The position numbers were made by a program, and so were the translations under genes. The notes below the pieces were generated by a model, which was not told where the DNA came from, ran no database searches, and saw nothing but the letters and a program-made list of their open reading frames with translations. This document shows, in pieces, positions 26,749 through 36,425 of a stretch of DNA of 64,000 bases. Origin of the DNA: Apostichopus japonicus (Eukaryota > Echinodermata > Holothuroidea > Aspidochirotida > Stichopodidae); the NCBI RefSeq assembly GCF_037975245.1, contig NC_092568.1, forward strand, positions 35,183,501 to 35,247,500. Direction: 5' to 3'. Positions within the stretch are counted from its first letter, which is position 1; the number at the start of each line of letters is the position of its first letter.

Positions 26749-26994
26749 GTTAGTGTAGTTATTTATTTCTCCCTCACCCCCCCTACCCTTCCCCTTTCTT
26801 CTTCTACGTCGCTGTTGGTATTGTTAACTGTCTTTCAGAAGCGTGCAAACAGAGTAGTAGAGAAATGACTAAACAGAAGTCCTATCAATGATGATAGATT
26901 TGGAATAAAAGATCAACATATGTGAAATGAAATGTTCCCAGAATGCCAAATTGGAAGACTCTTTACAAGCGTGGAACCCTACCCTAACCTATAC

Positions 26995-27022
26995 CAGGGA
27001 GTTGTTACATAACAACTCCCTG
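26995..27022. repeat. 13-bp perfect inverted repeat upstream of the hammerhead
   Basis: CAGGGAGTTGTTA, two bases, TAACAACTCCCTG: a strong hairpin about 140 bp before the ribozyme core. A diverged version of the CTATACCAGGGAG...CTCC-TGCCTAT sequence recurs at 30,179-30,220 in the GPx 3' flank. This suggests a repeat family whose left end this may be. Confidence 0.7.
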
Positions 27023-27163
27023 CCTATATCGTCACCCCGCGGACAATGAGAGTTACAGAAAGTTATAGAAAGTTATAGGAATATAGCCCATAATACACAT
27101 TCACACCAGTAGAATCACTGTGTCTTAGTGATAAGGACTTATAGTTCTGTGATACGAAGTTAG

Positions 27164-27219
27164 ATTCCTACCATCGCCTGATGAGTCCTAAAAGGACGAA
27201 ACCGGTCGTGAAGTGGAAT
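27164..27219 (+). ncRNA. Hammerhead ribozyme motif, type I, with minimal stem III
   Basis: All conserved core positions are present in order: CTGATGA (27,178-27,184), stem II GTCC/GGAC (27,185-27,188 with 27,194-27,197) closed by the loop TAAAA, GAAA (27,198-27,201), a self-complementary stem III strand ACCGGT (27,201-27,206), and the cleavage-site C at 27,207. Stem I forms from TCGC with GTGA next to the core and, beyond an internal loop, ATTCC (27,164-27,168) with GGAAT (27,215-27,219). Six self-complementary bases cannot fold into a hairpin, so stem III would form only between two molecules or two tandem copies. This is known for newt satellite and Penelope-associated hammerheads. It lies in GPx intron 1, sense strand. 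Cleavage in vivo is not shown. Confidence 0.88.
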
Positions 27220-27887
27220 TTTGCTGGTGTGTTGATCTTGAATTATCTATTACTTAATATCTGTCTTGCCATATAGAGAATGAAACAGAAAATGGAACAG
27301 ATTCTGTAGAGGTCATGTGCTTTGTCACTGTACAAAGTGTCTGACTGTCTGTAAACTTGTTTACCGAGAATTCAGGAATTAAATAAAAACCAATGGCTTT
27401 GCATATTTTATCTGATTTAGAAAATCAGATGACAACAGTCACAGAGCTAGACTTTACAAATACCAGTCCTATTATACTTATTGAACAGCCATGGATGAGT
27501 TACGAACTTTAAATGAATCCACCTGGCAGGCTCTACGTATTTCTTTGTCTTTAGATTCTTTGCTTTTTCTATAGATCCTTTGTTTTGTCTTGGCAACTGT
27601 TTTTTATTACAACGTCTGAACCCGCACTACATTTATTGGTGTATATACTACCTCGTTGTTCGCTTTGTACAAAGCCTGGCGTTGCTTTAGTCTCTGCATG
27701 CTAATTTGTAATTCGTTGAGGCGTCAACAATAACAACAAAACATCTTAGATCTGCCGCGGAATTTGTCACGTCATCCTGTCTGGTAAACGTAAACCCTCA
27801 TAAAACTTATAAACACGACCAACATAATACAAGTCTTATGTGTATCTGTTAGTCTAAATTGTGTTTGCCAAATTTTAACTTCGACCT

Positions 27888-28400
27888 TTCTATTTCAATT
27901 TCTTTATTCTAGTATAAATTATAAAATTTATAAATAGGACGCATAAAAATGAAACATAAAAGACGTAAACATGTACAAAAATGAAAGCATTAACTAAAAC
28001 AAGAAATAAGATAGAAGATTAGAAGTTTTAAAGATTAAAAGGATTTTAACAGAGATTCTAAGAACCCATATTGAATATAAATGGCTGCTCTGTAGATAAA
28101 CGAGTTCTTAAAAAGCATAATTCTAAAAGATGGCAAGATAGTAGGATTACGTAGATTGTACTTGTTGGTTCTATTGCACAGAGAGATCAACTCGGAGTGA
28201 AGTGGGTGATCTTTAGAACTATGTATCTTATGAATTCATTTTTAGCAGCAGTGTTTACTTTACCAACAAGGCTTTCATAGTCGAGATTAAATATATTTGA
28301 GCAGTATTTCAAGAAACTTCGGATTCTTTTCTTGTCCTTTTCAAGTAGAAGGTGTTACCAGACAGGAACTGCATACACTGCCCTAAAAGCTCCGCGAAAA
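27888..28400 (-). mobile_element. 5'-truncated LINE, C-terminal coding remnant and 3' tail
   Basis: Read on the minus strand, fragments such as LLLEKDKKRIRSFLKYCSNI, LVGKVNTAAKNEFIHKI and ELISLCNRTNKYNLR (with frameshifts) match the pattern of the region after the reverse transcriptase in non-LTR retrotransposons. The copy ends AATAAAGAAATTGAAATAG, as does a shorter copy at 1241-1312. It is dead and lies antisense in GPx intron 1. The clade is uncertain. Confidence 0.6.
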
Positions 28401-28839
28401 TAACACGGTTCTATGCAATTTTCTTATTAATAATCAATATTTTATTGAGTTATCTGTCGTTGAGCTGAACTAAATTCGCCAGAGTCCGTATATTCTACAA
28501 ACTTCAAACAAAATGTGCAAGCCCCGCCCAACAGATCATGCGCCAATAAAATCACTTTTTTTTTGTTTACGAAGGTTAGGCCTGGGTCTTACTTTCAATT
28601 TCGTGGCTAGCCTGTGCTAGGTCCATTCTCTTGAAAAGTTTCTATCTTTCGGTCTTCCCGATGTAACTTGCAAATTGAAATTATGCCTTACTCTAGAGAT
28701 CAAGCATGATGCCAACCAACTCGAAATCATTTTTTCCTAGAGCCGGATCTCGAATGAGATACTTTGAACAGACTTTGTTAATGAAAAGGAGGTTAACGAT
28801 AAAGGCAAATGAATATATCTGAACCTCTGGACATACACT

Positions 28840-28913
28840 CAGCGTCCATAGCCTAGTGGTTAGGGTGTCCGCATATAAAGCGGGAGGTCCACCGTTCACA
28901 CGGTGGAGGCTGG
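28840..28913 (+). pseudogene. tRNA-like sequence (tRNA pseudogene or SINE head)
   Basis: An A-box-like TAGCCTAGTGGTTAGGGT, an anticodon-arm-like CCGC/GCGG stem with a seven-base loop ATATAAA, and a T-arm-like CCACCG/CGGTGG stem are all present. The acceptor stem pairs only in part (CAGC/GCTG), and the B box (GTTCACAC) lacks the conserved GA. I therefore read it as tRNA-derived and probably non-functional as a tRNA. Confidence 0.5.
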
Positions 28914-28991
28914 AAGTTTTTACACTGTTCTTGATTTTACAGAAACATGGAGAGCTTTGAAACTTGAACTGCATTTATCTTTCTCATTCAG

Positions 28992-29062
28992 GAAAACTCT
29001 AAAAACGAAGAAATTCAACACATTCTGGAGCATGTTCGACCTGGGAATGGATTCAAACCAAA
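28992..29062 (+). CDS. Selenoprotein glutathione peroxidase, exon 2
   Basis: Short 71-nt exon between CTCATTCAG and GTAAGTG. It reads ENSKNEEIQHILEHVRPGNG then FKPK, the standard GPx continuation after PCNQFG-Q. It enters in phase 0 and leaves two bases (AA) that are completed by the A of exon 3 to give Lys. This region carries part of the substrate channel of the enzyme. Confidence 0.92.
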
Positions 29063-29768
29063 GTAAGTGTTGAAACATCCACACATTGTTTCACACAAAC
29101 CCGCTGAAGAACAAGACCCAACGCAACTCCATTGTCCTGACCTAGATTAGTTATAGTTTATTAAACTGGGCAGACAGTTGCAGTCGTGAACCGCCCGTTC
29201 ATGCTATGACCGTCACCGACTGGTACAGTCGTCCGGCTAATTATTGATCAGCCGTATATCCTATACTTGTAAGCACATGTGCGCATGTACGACTATCCAC
29301 GCTTATCGACCGAGTTAAGTCGGTCTGCGAACAGTCTGGCAGTGACAATTGGGTGGGGGGGGGGGGCGGGAAATATTACGAGGTTTATGCCCCGTCCGGA
29401 CCTGCCCCCTTCCCTTCCCCATGGCTACGCCACCCATTTACTACCTCATTCTTAATCAGTAGTAGGAGTAAGCACACGCATGACACTGCCTGAAATGTCC
29501 ATGATTACCTCCTACCGGTTAAAGACGGCTGAGTTCAATCAGAGAGTTGTTATGTTTAATCGGCTCGTGTTCAGTCGTAAAACTTTTCCCAATGCAGATA
29601 TATTAAGCATATATATCAGCATGTATCTTTAGCATATATTAACATATATCGATCCAAAATGTCTTGGAAAGTTTTCGTTACATTTAGTGGTACATAAATA
29701 CTAATGACCCATAAATATCTGTATCTCTTAATATTGATTAAATATTTTGTTTAATTTCTCTGTGTTAG
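29063..29768 (+). other. GPx intron 2
   Basis: GTAAGTG to CTGTGTTAG. A G-run near 29,355 and GGCTACGCCAC near 29,425 suggest a decayed MITE. Otherwise nothing is recognised. Confidence 0.75.
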
Positions 29769-30042
29769 ATTTCCTTTGTTCAAGAAGATCGAGGTGAACG
29801 GCGCAAACACTCATCCCATTTTCAATTTCCTGAAGACTGCATTACCAATGCCTTCGGATGATCCATACCACTTACTAGACGATCCATCCAAAGTTATTTG
29901 GCGTCCACTTCAACGGAATGATCTGAAATGGAACTTTGAGAAATTTCTTGTCGGGCCTGACGGTGTTCCTTTCAAAAGATACGGACCTAGCTTCGAGACC
30001 AAACTAATTGCTCCCGAGATTGAGGCACTTCTTCAGTCATAG
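29769..30042 (+). CDS. Selenoprotein glutathione peroxidase, exon 3 with stop
   Basis: The terminal exon reads [38 protein letters not shown] and then [20 protein letters not shown], ending IEALLQS and TAG. The segment WNFEKFL with its Trp and Asn, together with Gln in exon 1, completes the Sec-Gln-Trp-Asn catalytic tetrad of glutathione peroxidases. No signal peptide is present at the protein's N-terminus, so a cytosolic enzyme of the GPx1/2 type is expected. All three exons join in frame (570 nt). Decoding of the TGA requires a SECIS element in the 3' UTR, which I could not place with confidence. Confidence 0.94.
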
Positions 30043-30464
30043 CTCTTTGTATTTATCTTTTTTTATAAGGTGATTTGTTAAATCTTCTATCATTATCAGT
30101 GCTGGATTATCCAACAGGCTCAAGATTAAGGCCCCTTAATTGGTCTAGTTGCCCACGTAAACACTTTCAGGGAAACACCTATACCAGGGAGCTGCTACTC
30201 TAACTCCTGCCTATACTATACAGATTCACCCAATATAGGTTATGGGTATAGGACACCAATATATTGCTTCCACTGAAAACTCTGACAGTCATTGTTGGAT
30301 TTAAAAGATAACTGCCAGCCATTAGTAACTTCCCCAGAGCAACAAACTACAAGCTTGTGAAGAACCAAAAAAAAAAACGATTTGCTATTGTTTCATTGAA
30401 ATATCTCTCCAAAATGAATGACTAATCTAAACCCTTATTGAGAGATATACCAGCAGTAGTTGCA

Positions 30465-30546
<82 letters not shown>

Positions 30547-32726
30547 AGATTTTCTATTTATGCCTTTACTTTGCATATTAATAACATCGACCACATATAA
30601 TTTGCAGTTACTATATACGCTTGACAATTCTACTTGCTGAAAGAACTTGATATTTATCACGTAAATGGACTCCATTGGAGTAAACATCTATGCTTTTGTC
30701 TTATCGCACATGTAAATTGATATTTTCAGTAAGAGGTTATCATGTGAGTAATATACTAACATCGTAAACAGGTAGGATTTAAAGCTTAGGCCTACAGCAA
30801 ATTAAACAACTCAAATAAACATACATGAAGTTAGCAGATGTGAAAATAAAGGTCACCGAAATGTTGTTTTCACTGCGGTATATTAGATATACGGTGACGT
30901 GGCATTCTCTAATTGGCTAACTATGCTTAATACATTAAAACCTTTCAATTTATGAATATTCAAGAAGGTTAACGACAAAGATGTTAGCCTGTGTGAAGTG
31001 GACTGCGTGGAAATTCCAAACTATACCTCGGGGCATATGTAGATACCGCATTTCTAAGTAATCAAAATATATAGTGTCTAAACTTTCCGATGTTGCCATA
31101 AAACGAGTTCACACATCCACGATGCCTTTTTTTTTAATATTTAAAGAAAGAATTCTTTGAAACAAAAGCAAAACAAAATAGATAACATTTACAGTACTAC
31201 CGTATCTGTACATACAGCAGCTTGTTCAGTATGCTAATTTCCTCCTGGTGAACTTTGACCTATACCCAGTATTTTACCGTATAGAGAGGCTTAACAAAAC
31301 ACACAGTAAAATTTGTTTCTCGTTGTTTAATTTGATCTCGAAATATGGCATCTTTAAGGTTTCCTCAAAATGCAAAGATTCTGTCCTGTAATGTTGCTAC
31401 AATTTATCATTTTGCTGCAAAAGGTTAGAGATGTAATACAAATGATCAAAATTTATTATTTAGCTTCACACTGTTGAAACGATGACTTTCTGAGGGAAAA
31501 ATAATCATTTTGTTGCAAAAATGTCCAATTGGCGAAATTTATTAAGTCAGTCTATTGTTATGCTGTTAATTTTTAAAGAAGTGACATTTGATGATTCATT
31601 ATTTTGTTATCTTGCAGCGAAATTTCAAGGAATTGGTTATGTTGTTGCAAATTGTTCACCTATATTTAGCTTGAAAATTGTTTCTATATTTTACAGATCG
31701 ATTTTTACTACGTCAGTTTAACGTTTCCAATATCACAACATTTCAAGTAGGCCAATCATCGCAGAGGTTTCTTTCTGCATTAACAACAACAAAACCAATA
31801 AACAAACGGAATGGGGGAGAAAAGAAAAGAAAAACAATCCAATAAAATTTACCACTCCTGCAACAATAATCCATTACATGTATGGTTTACATTAGCAGAG
31901 AATAATCCAGAGAATGACACGTGGAATCATTATGTGTCGGTCAAAAATAATCTAAGCGATTAACATATTATTTAGCATATAGCCTAATCAAAATGCATAA
32001 TTTAGCATCATTCCTTAAATTTATCAAAAGCTCCGTATTCTTCCTCAAGATGACTTACCGGTATGTTTAACACTTTACTTTCAGATTCTTCTCTTCTTAC
32101 GAATATAATTCTAAAATTTTCGTTTTAATCTGGAGGCTCTAGGATTCTGTTGTCTTCATTTCAGTATACTTTTATCTATCTATGTACTCTGGTTTCAAAT
32201 GTTTCTCTGTTTTCTGTCACTCCTTTTATTGTCATGAATAGTCATGAGGTGTTACAGTCTATTTTATGATGATGTTACATAAAATACCCATCGGAGAACG
32301 TGTAGTATCGGAAGCTTTCAATAGATGGAAAATGTCATGACTTTTCTTTATACAATAAAAGAGAAGCGATATGTTCACCGATCTGGTTTCCTATTATTTA
32401 CTTTTGATCTTTTTCTTTTCTGGGGATGGGGTGGGGTGGGTGGGGGAAGGGGTGATGGCTGAGGGGGGGTAGTATCACGAGTTTTTCCCGAGATTATTAT
32501 GTTCACCAATCTTACATGTGTTGTCGTAATGAACATATATCTGCGATATACAGAAGACAGAGTTTGTGGAAGGCACATGCATATTCCATGGCCGGAGAGA
32601 CCCATTTTTGAAATTTTACTTAGGCATCTGGTAACGACAGCCTGTTTGCGATACCATTACTATCTATTGAGTGAATTGTATAGTATTCTTACAAACAACT
32701 GATTAACTTCTTGTTGCAAGAGCACA
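30043..32726. other. GPx 3' UTR and gene-free flank
   Basis: AATAAA occurs at about 30,814 and 30,842 and could end the GPx mRNA. The stretch holds a 9-bp-stem hairpin (30,401-30,448), a long (AT)n, a diverged copy of the CTATACCAGGGAG repeat (30,179-30,220) and C/G tracts near 32,420. No exon recognised. Confidence 0.5.
30470..30544. repeat. (AT)n microsatellite, ~75 bp
   Basis: Uninterrupted TA/AT dinucleotides. It sits within the probable 3' UTR of the GPx gene and is likely to be length-variable. Confidence 0.95.
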
Positions 32727-33076
32727 TTGTCAACCTAAGCATACAATTCAATTGTATCGCATACCGGTATTCTTTTTTGAAACAAAGTTTTTGAAAAACA
32801 CCTGCCATGACGGAATCTCAGACAACCTATACGATGATCCACATCCTGGAGTATAGGGAAGGCTTTATCTCCTAAAAAGAAAATATAGTTTACTTTCAAA
32901 CAACCATATCCAGAGTTATGGTCGAGATTTTGAGAAAAGTTTGTGATTGGTTTTACAGAGTAGCATATATTTCTCTTCCCATATCAGCTTCAACTTTTCG
33001 TTGCCACATAAATAAACATTCATTCATTCATGATTGCATGGGAATAATAATCAAATTGTGAATTTTGTCAAAGGGT

Positions 33077-33560
33077 TAACAATGGGCACCAAAATGGGTC
33101 CATCCATCGCCTGCTTGATCATGGGCCCTTTTACATGGGAACAGACCCATTTTCAACAAACGTTACATCGATGACATACTTAGTGCTGCCATTGGATCCA
33201 GAAATGAACTACAAACCGTTATTAATTGTGTAGGTCTATTAAGTTTCTACTCTTCTTTAAATTTCACCTATGAAATTTCTTCTTCTGTTAACTTCCTAGA
33301 TCTAATGCTATCCATCGATAATTGCGTAATCTCTTCAAATATTTACTTAAAATCTACCGAACTCTCACAAATTATTACTTATTGTACTCATCCAGTCATC
33401 CACCTACTTGTACCAACCCCATTCCCTATTCTCAGATGTTACAAGCTAAAAGAATATGTTCCCGCCATTCTGATTTCGCGTAGGCTTCACACCAGATCAC
33501 CAGATATTTTGAGACGCGTGGTTACCCACCAAAGGTCATTTCAGAAGCGAATGTCAGAAT
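33077..33560 (+). mobile_element. Penelope-like element, reverse transcriptase fragment (copy 1)
   Basis: Translated pieces in more than one frame give GTKMGPSIACL, then RYIDDILSAAIGSRNELQT (the YIDD catalytic motif; YxDD is the metal-binding site of reverse transcriptases), then FYSSLNFTYEISSSVNFLDL. This order and wording is that of Penelope-like retroelements. Frameshifts separate the pieces, so it is dead. The paralogous piece lies at 51,270-51,660. Confidence 0.75.
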
Positions 33561-33691
33561 AGAAATGCAAGCTGGATGGAACTACAAAATAAAGAAACAC
33601 ACCTGAGGTAATATCCATTGCAGCAAACCTAACATAATAATTACCGTTTTACCAAAAAGATAATGAACTAGTAAATGTTGACTTTTCCAAA

Positions 33692-33985
33692 TTATCCCTG
33701 CTGGTTAAGCCAATTTGGGAAGGTTGTGCTTACAAAATCCACCATATAATCACGAAGTCTGTCACAAATAGTGTTTGTTAGCTGTGTTTGCCCCTTTGCT
33801 GTTCTGAAAGCTAGCTTAACACCCATCAGAAGCAGAGCTACTTGGTGTCTGTCGCTCTTGTCTGTCAAGCTGTGCTGATGTTTGTCTAAGATTTCTTTAA
33901 TCCACTCTTCAAAGGTTGTATATGCTACTTTTCCTGCTTCTAAGAGCATTTTTGGAACGAGTATCTTCTGAAGTTCAGGTTGTAT
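33692..33985 (-). CDS. BID-like BH3 protein, gene 1, exon 3 (C-terminal helices, stop)
   Basis: The terminal exon on the minus strand follows the acceptor TTGAAATTTAG. It reads IQPELQKILVPKMLLEAGKV, then FEEWIKEILDKHQHSL, then DRHQVALLLMGVKLAFRTAK, ending FPNWLNQQG and TAA at 33,692-33,694. Pattern and spacing follow BID after its BH3 helix: IQP-x-L directly behind the motif, then a hydrophobic central hairpin LLL-x-x-KLA, then amphipathic helices. BID is a pro-apoptotic Bcl-2 family member that is cut by caspases and activates BAX/BAK at mitochondria. Identity is inferred from motif and helical pattern, not from a search. Only a handful of residues differ from gene 2. Confidence 0.72.
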   Translation of the reverse strand: MQPELQKILVPKMLLEAGKVAYTTFEEWIKEILDKHQHSLTDKSDRHQVALLLMGVKLAFRTAKGQTQLTNTICDRLRDYMVDFVSTTFPNWLNQQG

Positions 33986-34714
33986 CTAAATTTCAAGAAA
34001 AAAGGATGAAAGTATACTTAATTTTACAACCTATGAGGTTTACGTTATACGATGTTACCATCACATTATAACAACGCCTTTCATCATTTGACGACAGTCA
34101 TTACTAATACCAATGTACATGTTATTCTGGCAAAGTAAACAATGTTGCAGTTAAAGGTATCTTGCGATTAATCAAAGACTTTTACAAATTGACATTAGTA
34201 ATGGTAAATAAATATATGTCTTGAAACGAATTACAAAGATACTTTTAATTGGTTAAAAAACATTGTGATATGATATTACATTTGTACCTCTAATGTGGGA
34301 ATTACAGATCTCTAATTCATTTTAAAATATCATAACGTTACTCGACCAGACAAGTACGCAGAACGGGGTAGGGGAATGCGACCGTTGCGTACGAACAACC
34401 CCCCCCCCCCAACCCTCCCATTTTCAAAGGTCCACACTTTAGTGGGTAGTGAATGGTCTTTCGTACTACGGGCGTTTTATACTCACTGCATCAAAATTAT
34501 GTCACAAAACAATTTCAATTGGTTGCAAAGTATATATATAGCACAATGCTCCACCAGCTATTCACCTAATATAATGTAAACACTATAGATTCCTTTCCCA
34601 GGACGATGTTCAACAAAAAGGTAGATATCCTCAGTAACTAACACACCACCCCATAGAAAATCAGGCATCAGGGCCTAATCGATATGTAGATATCTTAAAG
34701 ACATCGGAACAAAC

Positions 34715-34797
34715 CTCTTTGTTAAGATTATCTCCTATTTCCTTGAGTCGTTCAGCTATTTCGTGTAATGCTCTCTGGTCAAAGCTCTGGTTATCAT
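34715..34797 (-). CDS. BID-like BH3 protein, gene 1, exon 2 (BH3 motif; shortened)
   Basis: Between the acceptor GCTATGAAATACAG and a GTTTGT donor it encodes DDNQSFDQRALHEIAERLKE followed by IGDNLNKE. IAERLKEIGDNLN is a textbook BH3 motif: hydrophobic, Ala, two residues, Leu, two residues, hydrophobic, Gly-Asp, one residue, hydrophobic, Asn. Phase fits both neighbours (1 + 83 nt = 28 codons). Compared with gene 2 this exon is 123 nt (41 codons) shorter, in frame, at its upstream side, next to the same acceptor sequence. The predicted protein is 169 aa. Confidence 0.75.
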
Positions 34798-35430
34798 CTG
34801 TATTTCATAGCAAGAGAACATAGTCATCGTACAATAGCGTGAACAAAGGGGGAGGGAAGGGCGCGTTCAGTCGAGTTTGTAAGACCCCCTTCATAACAGT
34901 CAGTTTCAACGACCCCTTGGCAACACAACTTACTTTGTAAATCCCTGCAGTGATCTGCTTATGGCCTTCTCATACCCCTACCTAAATCAGTCGGGAAAAT
35001 AATAGACTTTGACTCACACCCACAGTTCAAATCTTGTGCACGCCACTGGTGTTGTGACACCCTCATATCATTCCACACCTCACTCACTCAATCGAACCTC
35101 ACCCCATCCTCATCTCAATTAATGCCCCCACCCCCTTCCCGCACCACCACCACTACAGGCAATATATGTGTCATATAATTTGATTTAAACTAAATGTATG
35201 TCGTCACATAATTACATTCACATCACTCTATATAGGTGACCATAATGCAGCCAAATTATGCAGTTTGTCTACTTTTTGAGTTGTGATTTATACTCTTAAG
35301 CTATGGAAGATACACCTTTGTAAAGTTGCACAACATTGATCTTATTTAGAAACTTATTTCAAGGAAATATCCATCAATAAGCTATGTATATGTATTAACA
35401 TAATACACCGTTCTTTAAAGAATGTGGTAC

Positions 35431-35563
35431 CTTGTTCTTCAGGGGTAACTGGGCCCTGCCCTACCAAAACTGTGGTAAACGGCACTTCGTCATCTTGAAG
35501 CAGTAAGGAGAGTACACATTCGGTATCCCATCGTACTTGTCTGCGAATTGTCACTGACGCCAT
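35431..35563 (-). CDS. BID-like BH3 protein, gene 1, exon 1 (start)
   Basis: ATG at 35,563-35,561 opens MASVTIRRQVRWDTECVLSL and runs to VTPEEQ plus one base before the donor GTACCA. This N-terminal part is conserved with gene 2 (MASATLRRQVRQDTTHVLFL; LLLQDD-VPFT shared). In BID the N-terminal region holds a first helix followed by a loop cut by caspases. Start choice: the ATG is shared in position by both paralogs and follows a conserved leader. Confidence 0.68.
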
Positions 35564-36176
35564 CTTGTGCAGACGATTCTTGTAACAAGAAATTGGGAAT
35601 ACTGATCAGGCATGCAGCTACTGTAGTCAGTTCAGTCACAACTGCCGGAAGACTGTACAGAACAAATTGACAGGCTAGTAAATATGTAAACATTGAAATT
35701 ACTGTCATTTTGAACACTCACTATTAGCTGTTAATTAATGATCTAATATCTCACACTAATTACCATTTTGACGTGCTATTTTTACGCAAAACCTCACAAA
35801 CTTGGAATTTACCCGTTTTTGTAAATTTCACAACATTATTGTCATGAAGTGATATTATGCCTTCCTCTAAGTGCCTACTCCTTCAAGGTCTTTAACCATT
35901 TTCCCTTTGACCGTTAAGTTTCCCCATCGTTAATTCCTACGGTGTCCACTTAAAGAAATACATGAGAAATTTTACGGTTAACTGTTTTCATTTAGGCAAT
36001 TGAGGTGAGTAGATTTTTGTCAGTCAAACAACATCATAACATCCGTCTGCCCTGATCTTACCTTACCTGAGAGTATACAATCCGTGATTATCACAATAGG
36101 CATTACACAAACTAATGTAGCTTAAGATTTGGAATTACGATAGTTCACACAATGCCCTCAGAAAAATGTTCATCAC

Positions 36177-36425
36177 ATGGCGGAGTGTATCGCCTAGTGG
36201 TTAACGCCGGCGTCTCCCGGTCATGAGATCCCCGGTTCGATTCCCCGCCGACAGCAATGTGTGTCGTCTGGCAAGGGTGTTGTTCAATAACAACTTCCCG
36301 ACATGGACGTTAAATGGATGTGTGCCGAGAGATTGGCTTCGGTCAGCTTGCGAGTCTATAAGCCTCCATGGCTTCTTTCGCGAGTTCCTGCTTGCGGGAA
36401 GATCACATATACATACATACATTCA
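36177..36425 (+). mobile_element. tRNA-derived SINE with (CATA)n tail
   Basis: It begins with a tRNA-like head: A box TATCGCCTAGTGGTTAACG and B box GGTTCGATTCC, the internal RNA polymerase III promoter. A ~150-bp tRNA-unrelated body follows (GGCAAGGGTGTTGTTCAATA to TTCCTGCTTGCGGGAAGATC), then the tail CATATACATACATACATTC. T-arm pairing is poor, so it is not a working tRNA. It lies in the segment present only in duplication copy 1. Confidence 0.75.

Larger units (their letters stand above)
26749..28991 (+). other. GPx intron 1 (2.24 kb) holding a hammerhead ribozyme, LINE fragment and tRNA-like sequence
   Basis: Donor GTTAGT, acceptor CTCATTCAG. The insert content is described separately: inverted repeat 26,995-27,022, hammerhead 27,164-27,219, LINE remnant 27,888-28,400 and tRNA-like sequence 28,840-28,913. 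Confidence 0.85.
32727..35975. repeat. Segmental duplication, copy 1, part A (Penelope fragment + BID-like gene 1)
   Basis: Aligns along its length in direct orientation with 50,934-54,087. It starts at CAACCTAAGCATACA and ends at GAAATACAT-AGAAATTTTACGGT. Exons, introns and flanks all align. The introns are clearly more diverged, and small indels are scattered through. Confidence 0.85.

Noticed and set aside
28840-28913. Functional tRNA gene
   Set aside because: Acceptor stem incomplete and B box without the conserved GA; best called a tRNA-derived relic.
30396-30450. Hairpin in the GPx 3' flank as the SECIS element
   Set aside because: It has TTGA before a 9-bp stem and an A-rich loop start, but the 3' strand lacks the required GA quartet and the loop is 30 bases. 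It does not meet the SECIS rule.
36183-36256. Functional tRNA gene at the SINE head
   Set aside because: T-arm pairs poorly and a SINE body and CATA tail follow directly.
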